A DNA stretch of 64,000 bases, taken from positions 210,607-274,606 of the forward strand of contig CAJUKE010000001.1 of the NCBI GenBank assembly GCA_910587075.1, given 5' to 3'. The notes beneath the pieces are model-generated. The model had not been told where the DNA came from. It worked only from the letters and a program-made list of their open reading frames with translations, and searched no databases. This DNA is from an uncultured Muribaculaceae bacterium. GTDB lineage: Bacteria; Bacteroidota; Bacteroidia; Bacteroidales; Muribaculaceae. The position numbers and the translations under genes are program-made. Shown here in pieces: positions 17,091-26,200 of this stretch. Within the stretch, counting starts at the first letter, position 1; the number at the start of each line of letters is the position of its first letter.

Positions 17091-18932
17091 ATGCGTAAGC
17101 TACTGCTTTCAATAACCGCCGCGATAACCGTCTGCGCCGTTAACGCGGCTTCCCTGCTAATCGAGGCGGAAAGCTTCGACAATCCCGGGGGATGGACCGC
17201 CGACTCGCAATTCATCGACGAGATGGGATCGACTTATCTACTCGCCCACGGCCTCGGGAAACCGGTAGCTGACGCTGAAACGCGCATCCAACTCCCTGAG
17301 GAAGGCACATACCACGTTTTTGCCCGAACTTTCAACTGGACCTCGCCCTGGCATAACGGAGACGGAGCCGGGGCCTTCCAAATCGCAGTTGACGGCAAAA
17401 AATTGCCCAACAAGCTCGGCCATACCGGGTCAGCCTGGGAATGGCAGTATGCTGGAAACTTCAAAAGCCACACAGGACAGACAAACGTATCCCTACGAGA
17501 CCTTACAGGGTTCGACGGACGGTGTGACGCCGTTTACCTCACGACCGACAAAAATGACGCGCCTCCGGCTGACGCGTCATCTCTCGCCCGATTCAGGGCG
17601 CGCCATTCCGATATGCCGGGTATCACGGACGGAGGGAAGTATGACCTGGTGGTAATCGGTGGAGGCATCGCCGGAATGCACGCCGCGGTAAGCGCGGCTC
17701 GCCTCGGGCTGAAGGTAGCCCTCCTGCAAAACAGGCCGGTGCTCGGAGGCAACAACAGTTCCGAGGTAAGGGTACACCTCGGTGGCGCTCTCGATCTTGG
17801 CAAGTATCCCGCTCTCGGCTCTATGCTCAAGGAGTACGCACCGACCATCGAAGGGAACGCCCAACCGGCGGCGAACTACGGCGACTCCGACAAACTCCGA
17901 TGGGTTATGTCGGAGCCAAACATCTCGCTGTTCCTTAACACGCACGTCAACGAGGTATCGTTATCGCCTGACGGCAGCATAGAGAGTGTGACCGGCGTCG
18001 AGACTCTGACAGGCAAACGAGCGCGCTTCACAGCCCCTCTGTTTTGCGACGCGACAGGCGACGGCACGGTGGGATTTCTCGCCGGAGCCGACTTCCTGAT
18101 CGGCCGCGAGAGCCGTTTGGAATTCGGAGAGCCTTCGGCGCCCGAACAAGCTGACGCGATGACAATGGGAGCCTCGGTTCAGTGGCGATCGCGTGAAGCG
18201 GATGGCGGCAAGGGGAGATTCCCGAAATTCAACTACGGACTCGTTTTCAGCGATTCCACATGCCATCGGACCCCGGTTGGTGAATGGACCTGGGAGACCG
18301 GGATGCACTCCGACCAGCTGAACGCATTCGAACGCGTGCGCGACTATGGCATGCTCGTGGCCTACTCCAACTGGAGTTACCTTGTTAACAATCTGAAGCT
18401 GTACACCGACCGCGAGCTCGACTGGGTGGCCCACGTCGGCGGAAAGCGCGAAACGCGCCGGTTACTTGGCGATTACATTCTGAAAGAGGACGACCTCGTA
18501 AAACGGGTGAACCATGAGGACGCTTCGTTCACAGCCACCTGGAGCATCGACCTGCACTTTCCCGACCCGGAAAACAGCCGTCAGTTCCCCGACGGGCCGT
18601 TCATCGCGTCGAACCGACACGTGTTCATCCATCCATACGGCGTGCCCTACCGCTGCCTGTACTCGCGCAACGTCAAAAACCTATTTATGGCTGGCCGCGA
18701 CATAAGCTGCACCCACGTCGCCCTCGGCACAGTACGCGTAATGCGCACCACGGCCATGATGGGCGAGGTCGTAGGTATGGCGGCGAGCCTCTGCCGGACC
18801 CATAACGCCCTACCCCGCGACATTTACCGACAGCACCTGCCGGAACTGAAAGAATTGATGGCAAAGGGGACGGCCAAGGAAGCGCTCCCCGATAACCAGC
18901 GCTACAACGAAGGGCACCACCTCTCGGACTGA
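17091..18932 (+). CDS. FAD-dependent oxidoreductase with N-terminal carbohydrate-binding-like module
   Basis: A protein of 613 residues with a signal peptide (to about 19). Residues about 20-160 look like a CBM/golvesin-like beta-sandwich (LLIEAESFDNPGGW, YHVFARTFNWTSPW, FQIAVDGKKLPNKLGHTG, WEWQYAG). An FAD-binding Rossmann domain begins at G190 (LVVIGGGIAGMHAAVSAARL), followed by LGGNNSSEVRVHLGG, FCDATGDGTVGFLAGADF and the C-terminal KNLFMAGRDISCTHVALGTV / RVMRTTAMMGEVVGMAASL. It belongs to the same broad family as the 11606-13009 protein but has a different export signal and an extra binding module, so the two are probably not redundant. It is the last gene of the PUL operon. The substrate is unknown. 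Confidence 0.82.
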   Translation: MRKLLLSITAAITVCAVNAASLLIEAESFDNPGGWTADSQFIDEMGSTYLLAHGLGKPVADAETRIQLPEEGTYHVFARTFNWTSPWHNGDGAGAFQIAVDGKKLPNKLGHTGSAWEWQYAGNFKSHTGQTNVSLRDLTGFDGRCDAVYLTTDKNDAPPADASSLARFRARHSDMPGITDGGKYDLVVIGGGIAGMHAAVSAARLGLKVALLQNRPVLGGNNSSEVRVHLGGALDLGKYPALGSMLKEYAPTIEGNAQPAANYGDSDKLRWVMSEPNISLFLNTHVNEVSLSPDGSIESVTGVETLTGKRARFTAPLFCDATGDGTVGFLAGADFLIGRESRLEFGEPSAPEQADAMTMGASVQWRSREADGGKGRFPKFNYGLVFSDSTCHRTPVGEWTWETGMHSDQLNAFERVRDYGMLVAYSNWSYLVNNLKLYTDRELDWVAHVGGKRETRRLLGDYILKEDDLVKRVNHEDASFTATWSIDLHFPDPENSRQFPDGPFIASNRHVFIHPYGVPYRCLYSRNVKNLFMAGRDISCTHVALGTVRVMRTTAMMGEVVGMAASLCRTHNALPRDIYRQHLPELKELMAKGTAKEALPDNQRYNEGHHLSD

Positions 18933-19019
18933 TTGGCCCTTACCCGTCTTTTAACATTCTTTTTTCGGGAAACGGGAAAATGTGGGGTGGATTTTTGGGG
19001 TAGTTTGGGCTGAGTTTTG

Positions 19020-19027
19020 TAACTTTG
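19020..19027 (+). promoter_or_regulatory. -7 promoter element of the endonuclease IV gene
   Basis: TAACTTTG, a full match to TAnnTTTG, about 32 bp ahead of the start. A TTG lies 22 bp upstream (18995-18997), slightly wider than the usual -33 spacing. Confidence 0.5.
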
Positions 19028-19059
19028 TGCGTGATTCGAGAAATTGAGTTTGCCTTATT

Positions 19060-19908
19060 ATGAAATTCATTGGAGCACATGTATCTGTTGAAGGTGGCGT
19101 GAGCAACGCGCCGGTCAACGCGGCGAAGCTCGGGATGGGCGCGTTCGCGCTCTTTACCCGCAACCCGTCGAGATGGAAGGCAGCCGCCATTTCGGCCGCC
19201 GAAGCCGCGCGTTTCCGCGAGAACTGCGAGAAGTTAGGATTCTCTTCAGAAGTCATTTTACCCCACGATAGTTTCCTCATCAACCTCGGTGCTCCCGACC
19301 CGGAGAAGCTGCGCCTGAGCCGCGACGCGTTTCTCGACGAGATGCGCCGCTGCGAGCAACTGGGCCTGACGATGCTGAACTTCCACCCTGGTTCGCACCT
19401 CAACCAGATAGAAGAGGCCGACTGCCTGGCCCGCATAGCCGAGTCGGTCAACATCACCCTGGACCAGACCAGCGGTGTAACGGCCGTGATAGAGTCGACC
19501 GCCGGGCAGGGCTCGAACCTCGGATTCCGCTTCGAGCATCTCGCCGAGATAATCGACAGGATCGAGGATAAGGAACGCGTGGGCGTATGCGTCGACACCT
19601 GCCACACTTTCGCCGCGGGTTACGACCTGAAATCAGAAGAGGGTTACGCCGCCGCTTGGGAGGAGTTCGACCGGGTGGTCGGCTTCCGCTATCTGCGCGG
19701 CATGCACCTCAACGACTCCAAGAAAGGGCTCGGGTCGAGGGTTGACCGCCACGCGCCTATCGGCACCGGCGAACTCGGCGGCGAATTTTTCGCCCGCCTT
19801 ATGAAGGACCCGCGCTTCGACAACATCCCCCTGATTCTGGAGACACCCGATGAGGCCATATGGGGCGAGGAAATCGCCTGGCTGAAGGAACAGGCCGGAC
19901 AGGCTTGA
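19060..19908 (+). CDS. nfo: Endonuclease IV (AP endonuclease)
   Basis: A protein of 282 residues, the usual size. It cleaves 5' of abasic sites in DNA base excision repair, with three zinc ions. The metal-binding and signature segments are present: GAHVSVEGG at the start, NFHPGSHLNQ, VIESTAGQGSNLG, VCVDTCHTFAAGYD, MHLNDSKKGLGSRVDRH, IGTGELG and LILETPDE. It is transcribed alone from its own promoter between the PUL and an MFS gene, with no strong terminator on either side. The call is firm. Confidence 0.96.
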   Translation: MKFIGAHVSVEGGVSNAPVNAAKLGMGAFALFTRNPSRWKAAAISAAEAARFRENCEKLGFSSEVILPHDSFLINLGAPDPEKLRLSRDAFLDEMRRCEQLGLTMLNFHPGSHLNQIEEADCLARIAESVNITLDQTSGVTAVIESTAGQGSNLGFRFEHLAEIIDRIEDKERVGVCVDTCHTFAAGYDLKSEEGYAAAWEEFDRVVGFRYLRGMHLNDSKKGLGSRVDRHAPIGTGELGGEFFARLMKDPRFDNIPLILETPDEAIWGEEIAWLKEQAGQA

Positions 19909-20010
19909 CGCCGCAGCCTCCGCACACCACCGACACGCGGCCGCCGACCAACCCGGGCGCCGCCATCAATTCGCTTATTTTTTATCTGCTTACATATCAT
20001 ATTCTTATCC

Positions 20011-21909
20011 ATGAAAACCAAACCTGATTTAAGTTTCTGGAAGCTGTGGAACCTGTCGTTCGGGTTCTTCGGCGTACAGATCGCTTACGCCCTGCAAAGC
20101 GCCAACGTGAGCCGCATTTTCGCGACCCTCGGCGCCGACCCGCACGACTTGAGCTATTTCTGGATTCTCCCGCCTCTGATGGGACTCGTAGTGCAGCCTC
20201 TCGTAGGCACAGCCTCCGATAAGACCTGGACCCGCATCGGGCGACGCCTCCCCTACCTCATCGTTGGAGCGGTGGTGGCTGTGCTGGTAATGTGCCTACT
20301 CCCCAACGCCGGGTCGTTCGGGCTGGCCGTATCATCGGCCATCCTCATCGGCCTGGTGGCGCTGATGCTGCTCGACACCTCTATAAATATGGCTATGCAG
20401 CCGTTCAAGATGCTTGTGGGGGATATGGTCAACGAGAAACAGAAAGGACTCGCCTACTCCATTCAGAGTTTCCTCTGCAACGCCGGATCGATCGTAGGAT
20501 ATGTGTTCCCCTTCCTGCTAACCTGGATAGGGTTCAAAAACACCGCGGCTGCCGGGGTTATCCCCCAGACGGTGGTATTCTCGTTCTATTTCGGAGCCGC
20601 CATACTGCTTGGCTGCGTGCTCTACACACTCGCCAAGGTAAAGGAATGGCCTCCGCAACTCTACAAGGAGTACAACGGCGGCCCCGAAGAGTCGACCGAC
20701 GGCACGAAAGAGAAAACCAACCTCTTCAAGCTCCTCGTAAAGGCTCCGAAAACCTTCTGGACCGTCGGACTGGTACAGTTCTTCTGCTGGTTCGCGTTCC
20801 TGTTTATGTGGACCTACACCAACGGCACCATCGCCAAGAACGCGTTTGACTGCCCCGAGACCACCACAATCCAGGGCATCGCGCAGACCGACGCTGCCGG
20901 GAACACCGTCAACGATATTTCGGCCAAATACATCCTCGTCAACGGCAAGGACATCGTTGTTGACCACGGCAAAGCCACCGTGGCCGGCATCGAAACCGCC
21001 GACGGACGTTTCATCCCCGCCTCGTCGGTAGCCATACTCCGCGACGACGTTGAGTCGGTTGAAATCAAGAGCGGCGGCATCGACATCTCGGTGCCCGCAA
21101 AAGGGATTGCCATCGCCACACCCGTGGTTACCGGCGATATGATCCACACCGTGGGTGGCGTCAGCCCCTACGCATTCGGAACAATGATCCCCACCGACGG
21201 CAGCCCCCTACTCGTCAACGGTTCGGAAATAGTGAACACACCTGAGTTCAAGCTCATTGACTACCTTTCGCGTATGAGCGGCCCGACCACACTCACCACA
21301 GCCGACATATGCACCCACGACCCCAAGACGGGTGAACTCGTGATCGACGGTGCCTCGGAGGTTGTGCTTGAGAATCCCGCTAACGCGTCGTTCCGCACAT
21401 CAGTGGTGCTCAACACCGAGTCGGCCCAGTATAACGACGCGGGCAACTGGGTGGGCATCCTCTTCGCCGTGCAGGCCATCGGCTCCGTGCTCTGGGCCGT
21501 GGTGCTCCCGATGTTCCGCTCGCGCAAATTCTCCTACGCCCTGAGCCTCCTGCTCGGCGCCGCCGGCTTCATAAGTGCCGGACTGCTCCACGACCAGTAC
21601 CTGCTCTTCGTGTCGTTCTTCCTTATCGGATGCGCATGGGCCGCCATGCTCGCCTGGCCCTTCACGATACTCACCAACTCGCTCAAGGGGGGTAATATCG
21701 GCGCTTACCTCGGGCTTTTCAACTGCTCGATATGCATCCCGCAGATCGTGGGCGCTCTTCTCGGTGGCTGGATTCTCAGCTTCTTCGGCGGAGCCGACAC
21801 CCTCGCGCCTCAGCATATGATGATGATTATCGCGGGCATATCGCTCTGCCTCGGCGCCATAGCCGTGGCGTTCATCAAGGAACACCAGTCTGAAACAACA
21901 AACGCCTGA
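20011..21909 (+). CDS. MFS sugar transporter (SLC45/GPH-like) with large periplasmic insert
   Basis: A protein of 632 residues; ordinary members of this family have about 430-480. The first six membrane helices (about 15-230) carry the family pattern LWNLSFGFFGVQIAYALQSA, WILPPLMGLVVQPLVG and SDKTWTRIGRRLPYL. Helix 7 (about 246-266, WTVGLVQFFCWFAFLFMW) is followed by about 200 soluble residues (about 272-478) with beta-like segments such as YILVNGKDIVVDHG and DGRFIPASSVAILRDDVESV. Helices 8-12 follow. By MFS topology this loop faces the periplasm. Related proteins take up maltose or other sugars; the substrate here is unknown. The 115-residue lipoprotein gene follows 5 bp later, so the two are probably coexpressed. 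Confidence 0.8.
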   Translation: MKTKPDLSFWKLWNLSFGFFGVQIAYALQSANVSRIFATLGADPHDLSYFWILPPLMGLVVQPLVGTASDKTWTRIGRRLPYLIVGAVVAVLVMCLLPNAGSFGLAVSSAILIGLVALMLLDTSINMAMQPFKMLVGDMVNEKQKGLAYSIQSFLCNAGSIVGYVFPFLLTWIGFKNTAAAGVIPQTVVFSFYFGAAILLGCVLYTLAKVKEWPPQLYKEYNGGPEESTDGTKEKTNLFKLLVKAPKTFWTVGLVQFFCWFAFLFMWTYTNGTIAKNAFDCPETTTIQGIAQTDAAGNTVNDISAKYILVNGKDIVVDHGKATVAGIETADGRFIPASSVAILRDDVESVEIKSGGIDISVPAKGIAIATPVVTGDMIHTVGGVSPYAFGTMIPTDGSPLLVNGSEIVNTPEFKLIDYLSRMSGPTTLTTADICTHDPKTGELVIDGASEVVLENPANASFRTSVVLNTESAQYNDAGNWVGILFAVQAIGSVLWAVVLPMFRSRKFSYALSLLLGAAGFISAGLLHDQYLLFVSFFLIGCAWAAMLAWPFTILTNSLKGGNIGAYLGLFNCSICIPQIVGALLGGWILSFFGGADTLAPQHMMMIIAGISLCLGAIAVAFIKEHQSETTNA

Positions 21910-21914
21910 CCACT

Positions 21915-22262
21915 ATGAAGAAACTGTATATCGCGGCCACCGCGGCGCTCATGCTGAGCGCCTGCGGCGGCACAAAGGAATACGATGCCTATGTGGCAAC
22001 CCTCGAAGCCCAACCTGCCATAATCGACACCCTGTCGTCGACCGCCTCCTACGGCGCTTACATCGACTCGCTGAAAGCTATCACGACGGCCTTCGAGGCT
22101 TCGGGCGTGAAGCTCGACGAGACCCAGCAGGCCGAAATAACCACACTCGGGATGAAAATATCCGAGGCGATGGACAAGCGCTACCGGGAACTTACCGAGG
22201 CTAAAGCCGACACCGCGGCGACCTCGACCGAGCTTCCCGCGGCGCCCACCACGACCGAGTGA
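21915..22262 (+). CDS. Small lipoprotein of unknown function
   Basis: A protein of 115 residues with a lipoprotein signal (MKKLYIAATAALMLSACGGT; acylated C17). The mature part is mostly helical and charged (YVATLEAQPAIIDTLSS, ISEAMDKRYRELTEAKAD) and ends in an Ala/Thr/Pro-rich tail (TELPAAPTTTE). It begins 5 bp after the MFS transporter gene, which suggests translational coupling. It may be a partner of the transporter's periplasmic domain, but that is only a neighbourhood inference. No enzyme motif is seen. Confidence 0.65.
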   Translation: MKKLYIAATAALMLSACGGTKEYDAYVATLEAQPAIIDTLSSTASYGAYIDSLKAITTAFEASGVKLDETQQAEITTLGMKISEAMDKRYRELTEAKADTAATSTELPAAPTTTE

Positions 22263-22327
22263 GGGGCTTTTTATCGCGTTTATTGACTAAAATTGACACG
22301 GGGTAGCCGATTTTTAAGGTTTTTTTG

Positions 22328-22335
22328 TAATTTTG
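22328..22335 (+). promoter_or_regulatory. -7 promoter element of aroE
   Basis: TAATTTTG, a full match to TAnnTTTG, 24 bp ahead of the aroE start chosen here. It supports the start at 22360 over a longer frame opening at 22333, which would put translation inside the promoter. Confidence 0.55.
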
Positions 22336-22359
22336 CCGTCAGCAAACCCAGCAGTGCGT

Positions 22360-23154
22360 ATGACACAACTTAACGAAAAAATCTATGGCCTGATCGGCTA
22401 CCCGCTCGTACACTCTTTTTCGAAGAACTACTTCAACAAAAAGTTTGAAGCGGAGCACATTAACGCGCAATACATCAACTTCGAGATTCCCGATATAGGC
22501 GACCTTACCGAACTGATTGCCGAGACCCCGAACCTGCGGGGACTGAACGTGACCATCCCCTATAAGGAGCAGGTACTCCCCTATCTCAACGATATTGACC
22601 CCGCTGCCAAACGAATCGGAGCGGTAAACGTTATAAAGTTTGTGGAAGGGAAGAGTCCCAACGAGTTCAAGCTCATCGGCTACAACAGCGACTATATCGG
22701 GTTCGGCGACTCGCTCAGACCGTTGCTAAAGCCATATATGAAGCGTGCTCTGATGCTCGGCACCGGGGGCGCGTCGAAGGCCGTGGCCGTCGCTCTGGAG
22801 GACCTCGGGATAACGCCGCAGCTGGTTTCGCGCACTAAAAAGCCGGGCGTGCTGACCTATGGCGAGCTCACCCCGGAGATTATGGCCGAGCATAAGATAA
22901 TCGTGAACACGACACCGTTAGGTATGTACCCCCATATGGATTCATGCCCCGACATACCTTATGACTTGCTCGACGACTCATTCCTCTGCTACGACCTGCT
23001 GTACAACCCCGACACGACTCTATTTATGAAGAAAGCCGCCGAACAGGGCGCCGAGGTAAAGAACGGGCTTGAGATGCTTCTTCTCCAGGCATTCGTGTCG
23101 TGGGAAATATGGAACTCGAAACGGCGCCGCTTCCTTTCCGACGATACCTTATAA
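22360..23154 (+). CDS. aroE: Shikimate dehydrogenase
   Basis: A protein of 264 residues. It reduces 3-dehydroshikimate to shikimate with NADPH in aromatic amino acid synthesis. The substrate-binding part has GYPLVHSFSKNYF and NVTIPYKEQV with catalytic K69, plus the general base D111 in GYNSDYIGF. The NADP-binding loop is MLGTGGASKAVAVAL, followed by IIVNTTPLGMYP and a C-terminal GLEMLLLQAFVSWEIW helix. I chose the ATG at 22360 because it follows the promoter at 22328-22335 and fits the family N-terminus (LIGYPLVHS a few residues in). A YeiH-family gene follows 45 bp later. Confidence 0.95.
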   Translation: MTQLNEKIYGLIGYPLVHSFSKNYFNKKFEAEHINAQYINFEIPDIGDLTELIAETPNLRGLNVTIPYKEQVLPYLNDIDPAAKRIGAVNVIKFVEGKSPNEFKLIGYNSDYIGFGDSLRPLLKPYMKRALMLGTGGASKAVAVALEDLGITPQLVSRTKKPGVLTYGELTPEIMAEHKIIVNTTPLGMYPHMDSCPDIPYDLLDDSFLCYDLLYNPDTTLFMKKAAEQGAEVKNGLEMLLLQAFVSWEIWNSKRRRFLSDDTL

Positions 23155-23199
23155 TCAGATTGTCAACAAAATAACATAGTAGATTAAAAAAACGCAATC

Positions 23200-24180
23200 G
23201 TGAAGTTGAACAACAATCAACCCGCTGTCAACGGTTACGCGAAATGGGTGTACATACTCGCCGTCGTGATAATCGCTTTCCCGTTTGGCGCCATCGGTGT
23301 CGGCGATTTCATATCGCCGGCCATCGCCCTCTTCGCCGGACTCGTATTCGCCTTCATATTCCCGATGCCGTTCCCGACATTCAACAAGAAGGCATCCAAG
23401 TACCTGCTGCAAGCCTCTGTGGTTGGTCTCGGCTTCGGTATGAACCTCACCCAGGCCCTGAAAAGCGGTGCCGACGGTATGATGTTCACCGTCGTGTCCG
23501 TAATCGGCGTTATGGTGTTCGGTATCCTGCTCGGCTACTGGATGCACCTGCAGCGCAAAACCTCCTACCTCATCGCCTCCGGCACCGCGATATGCGGCGG
23601 TAGCGCCATCGCCGCCGTGGGCCCGGTGCTCAAGGCCGACGACCACGAGATGGCCGTTTCGCTCGGTGTGATTTTCATTCTCAACGCCATCGCCCTCTTC
23701 ATATTCCCGCCCCTTGGCCACGCTTTCGATATGTCGCAGGCCCAGTTCGGCACCTGGGCGGCCATCGCCATCCACGACACCTCGTCGGTAGTCGGCGCCG
23801 GTGACGCATACGGACCCGAGGCGTGCCAGATCGCCACACTTATCAAGTGTACCCGCGCGCTGTGGATCATCCCCCTGGCGTTCGTCACCATGTTCATCTT
23901 CCGCGACAAGAGTTCCAAGAGCATCTCAATACCCTGGTTCATCTTCCTGTTCGTGATAGCCATGGTGATCAACACCTACTGCGGACTCCCCGAGGCGCTC
24001 TGCTCCGGCATCGTGTATGTGGCCAAGAAAGCACTCGTGGTGACCCTCTTCTTCATCGGTGCCGGACTGTCGCTCGCGATGATCAAAAAAGTAGGCGTGA
24101 AGCCTCTGCTGCTCGCCGTGCTTCTGTGGATTATCATCGGTGTGTCGTCGTTCTTCGTGGTGATGCACACCATCGACTGA
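23200..24180 (+). CDS. YeiH/YadS-family putative sulfate exporter (membrane protein)
   Basis: A protein of 326 residues starting with GTG at 23200; no ATG sits at a better position, and the next in-frame methionine lies inside the conserved membrane region. It has about ten hydrophobic helices. Family segments include FISPAIALFAGLVFAF, KYLLQASVVGLGFGMNL, SYLIASGTAICGGSAIAAV, WAAIAIHDTSSVVGAG and IKCTRALWIIPLAF. Members are described as putative sulfate exporters of the UPF0324 family, but direct evidence is thin and the substrate here is unknown. It is followed 28 bp later by comEC. Confidence 0.85.
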   Translation: MKLNNNQPAVNGYAKWVYILAVVIIAFPFGAIGVGDFISPAIALFAGLVFAFIFPMPFPTFNKKASKYLLQASVVGLGFGMNLTQALKSGADGMMFTVVSVIGVMVFGILLGYWMHLQRKTSYLIASGTAICGGSAIAAVGPVLKADDHEMAVSLGVIFILNAIALFIFPPLGHAFDMSQAQFGTWAAIAIHDTSSVVGAGDAYGPEACQIATLIKCTRALWIIPLAFVTMFIFRDKSSKSISIPWFIFLFVIAMVINTYCGLPEALCSGIVYVAKKALVVTLFFIGAGLSLAMIKKVGVKPLLLAVLLWIIIGVSSFFVVMHTID

Positions 24181-24208
24181 CGTCGTTTCAGCCCTATCAG
24201 GCCACGCG

Positions 24209-26200
24209 ATGAACAGCGGACTCCGCTCCACCCCGCTCCTATACCCCGCCGCGGTTTTCGCGGCGGGTATTGTTTTATCCGTCACCGCGGCTCCGGCCCA
24301 ATGGTACGCGGTGGCCGGACTCCTCGCCGCGGGAATCGCACTGCTCGCCGTCGGCCGAAGCTACGCCGCGGCGCTCTTCCTTACCGCGGCCATCGGCTGC
24401 ACGTCCATGGGGCTGTATCTAAGACCGGCGTCTGACCTATCGGGGCTGACGCCCCTGACCGAGGTTGAAGCCATCGTGGCTGAGGCCCGCGAAAGCGACA
24501 GCGGGAGCCGCCTGGTGATCGAGACCCTCGCCCCCGCGCGATTCAAGGCGATTGCCTATATCAAATCGGGCGAGGCGCTGTTCCACCCCGGCGACAGAAT
24601 CCGCCTCAAGGGCCTTTGGCGCTCACCGTTCGCGCCACCGGAGGTACCATATGAATTTTCAATGGCGCCGTACTGCTTCAGAAACAACATAGGGGCGATT
24701 TGCGACGCTGACCGCTTCGAGATACTCGCCGAGGGCCGCGCCAAACAGGGGGCTGCCGAGCGCGCCCGCGAGAGGATTTCACGCGTCATAAGGGGGTCTG
24801 GGGTGAACAATGGCACCGCCGATATGCTCGACGGCATACTCCTTGGGGAAGCGTCATATATCGACGCGGATACCCGCGGGCGGTTTGCCGACGCCGGACT
24901 CGCCCATATGCTCGCCATAAGCGGCACGCATCTCGCCGTAATAGCTACCTTCCTCTCGCTGGTATTCTTTCCCCTCCGCCTCGGAGGTGCCCGCCGATGG
25001 GCAATGGTGGCCACGTTGGCCGCTACCTGGGGATATGTGGCGCTCACGGGTGCCCCGGCCTCCGTTGTAAGGGCGGCGGTAATGGCGAGCTTCGTGATCG
25101 CCGGGCGCACGCTTAAACTCCCCACCTCCGGGTTCAACTCCCTGTGCGGCGCCGCGATAGCCATAATGTTGTTCTCCCCGATGTCGCTTTACTCGCCCGG
25201 ATTCCAAATGTCGTTTCTCGCCGTAGCGGGAATATTGGCCTTTGCCGACAAGGGAGCGCCCCGACGCTCGAAATACGCCGTGGTGAGAGTGGTCGGCTCC
25301 TGGGTCGCGGTGTGCGTTTCGGCTGTAGCGGCCACGGCCGGAGTAAGCTCCTGGCTGTTCCACAAGTTCCCGCTGGCGTTCCTAATAGCCAATATCCCGG
25401 CAGCGGTACTGCTCCCGGCGCTAATGGGATGCGGTATACTGCTGATACTGCTCGGGATGGCCGGACTCGGCACAGGATGGCTGGCGCACGCGGCCGATTG
25501 GATCTGCGGCGCGCTCGACACCATCGCCCGGTTCACTAACACCCTCGATTGGAACGCGCTCGACGGACTTTGGTTCCCGGCTTGGACACTTATGTTTTAC
25601 TACGGCGCTCTCGCGCTGCTGTACGTCGCCCTGGAGCGACGTAAATCAATCTACGGGGTGTCGGCGACTATCGCGATGGCAACCTTTCTCGCGCTATGCT
25701 CATTGTGCGCGCCGCGACCGAGAGACGAAGAGTATTACAGGCTGTCGGACCCATTCTGCACAGCGTGGGTGATTTTCGACAATGACAACGCATGGCTACT
25801 CACCGACGCTCCCGAGCGGCACCATCAGTCGCTGCTCAACCGCGTCGGGTGGCGATTAAGGGAACCGCTCGCCATCAGAGGGATTGACTCGCTGAGGATA
25901 GCGCCCGACACATTGGCCACGCCGTTTTTCATCCGCGAAGGGAACAGGGCGTCAGTATCGTCGACCACCATACTCTTCATCGACCGCCCCGCCGACGTTA
26001 AAACGCTCAGAATCAAACCCACCTACGCCGTTGTCGGAGGCCATTACCGCCACGACATAGAACGCGTGGTCGAAGTGTTGCGGCCCGACACGATAATTCT
26101 ATCGCCGAGCCTCGACTTCGCCATAGAGGAGAAATTCGCCGCCCGGCTCGACTCTATGGGCACCCCCTACACGAGGTCGGTGTACAGGTACTGGAAGTAA
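24209..26200 (+). CDS. comEC: ComEC/Rec2-family DNA uptake channel protein
   Basis: A protein of 663 residues with an N-terminal pair of membrane helices and a DUF4131-like soluble part (about 1-160). The ComEC signature follows (LDGILLGEASYIDADTRGR, FADAGLAHMLAISGTHLAV), then many helices (about 235-490) including VALTGAPASVVRAAVMASF and YSPGFQMSFLAVAGILAF. The C-terminal part (about 510-663) is soluble but has no HxHxDH metal site of the beta-lactamase-like domain found in Bacillus ComEC. The family forms the inner-membrane channel for single-stranded DNA in natural transformation. Its 3' end overlaps the convergent folK-like gene by 34 bp. Confidence 0.85.
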   Translation: MNSGLRSTPLLYPAAVFAAGIVLSVTAAPAQWYAVAGLLAAGIALLAVGRSYAAALFLTAAIGCTSMGLYLRPASDLSGLTPLTEVEAIVAEARESDSGSRLVIETLAPARFKAIAYIKSGEALFHPGDRIRLKGLWRSPFAPPEVPYEFSMAPYCFRNNIGAICDADRFEILAEGRAKQGAAERARERISRVIRGSGVNNGTADMLDGILLGEASYIDADTRGRFADAGLAHMLAISGTHLAVIATFLSLVFFPLRLGGARRWAMVATLAATWGYVALTGAPASVVRAAVMASFVIAGRTLKLPTSGFNSLCGAAIAIMLFSPMSLYSPGFQMSFLAVAGILAFADKGAPRRSKYAVVRVVGSWVAVCVSAVAATAGVSSWLFHKFPLAFLIANIPAAVLLPALMGCGILLILLGMAGLGTGWLAHAADWICGALDTIARFTNTLDWNALDGLWFPAWTLMFYYGALALLYVALERRKSIYGVSATIAMATFLALCSLCAPRPRDEEYYRLSDPFCTAWVIFDNDNAWLLTDAPERHHQSLLNRVGWRLREPLAIRGIDSLRIAPDTLATPFFIREGNRASVSSTTILFIDRPADVKTLRIKPTYAVVGGHYRHDIERVVEVLRPDTIILSPSLDFAIEEKFAARLDSMGTPYTRSVYRYWK

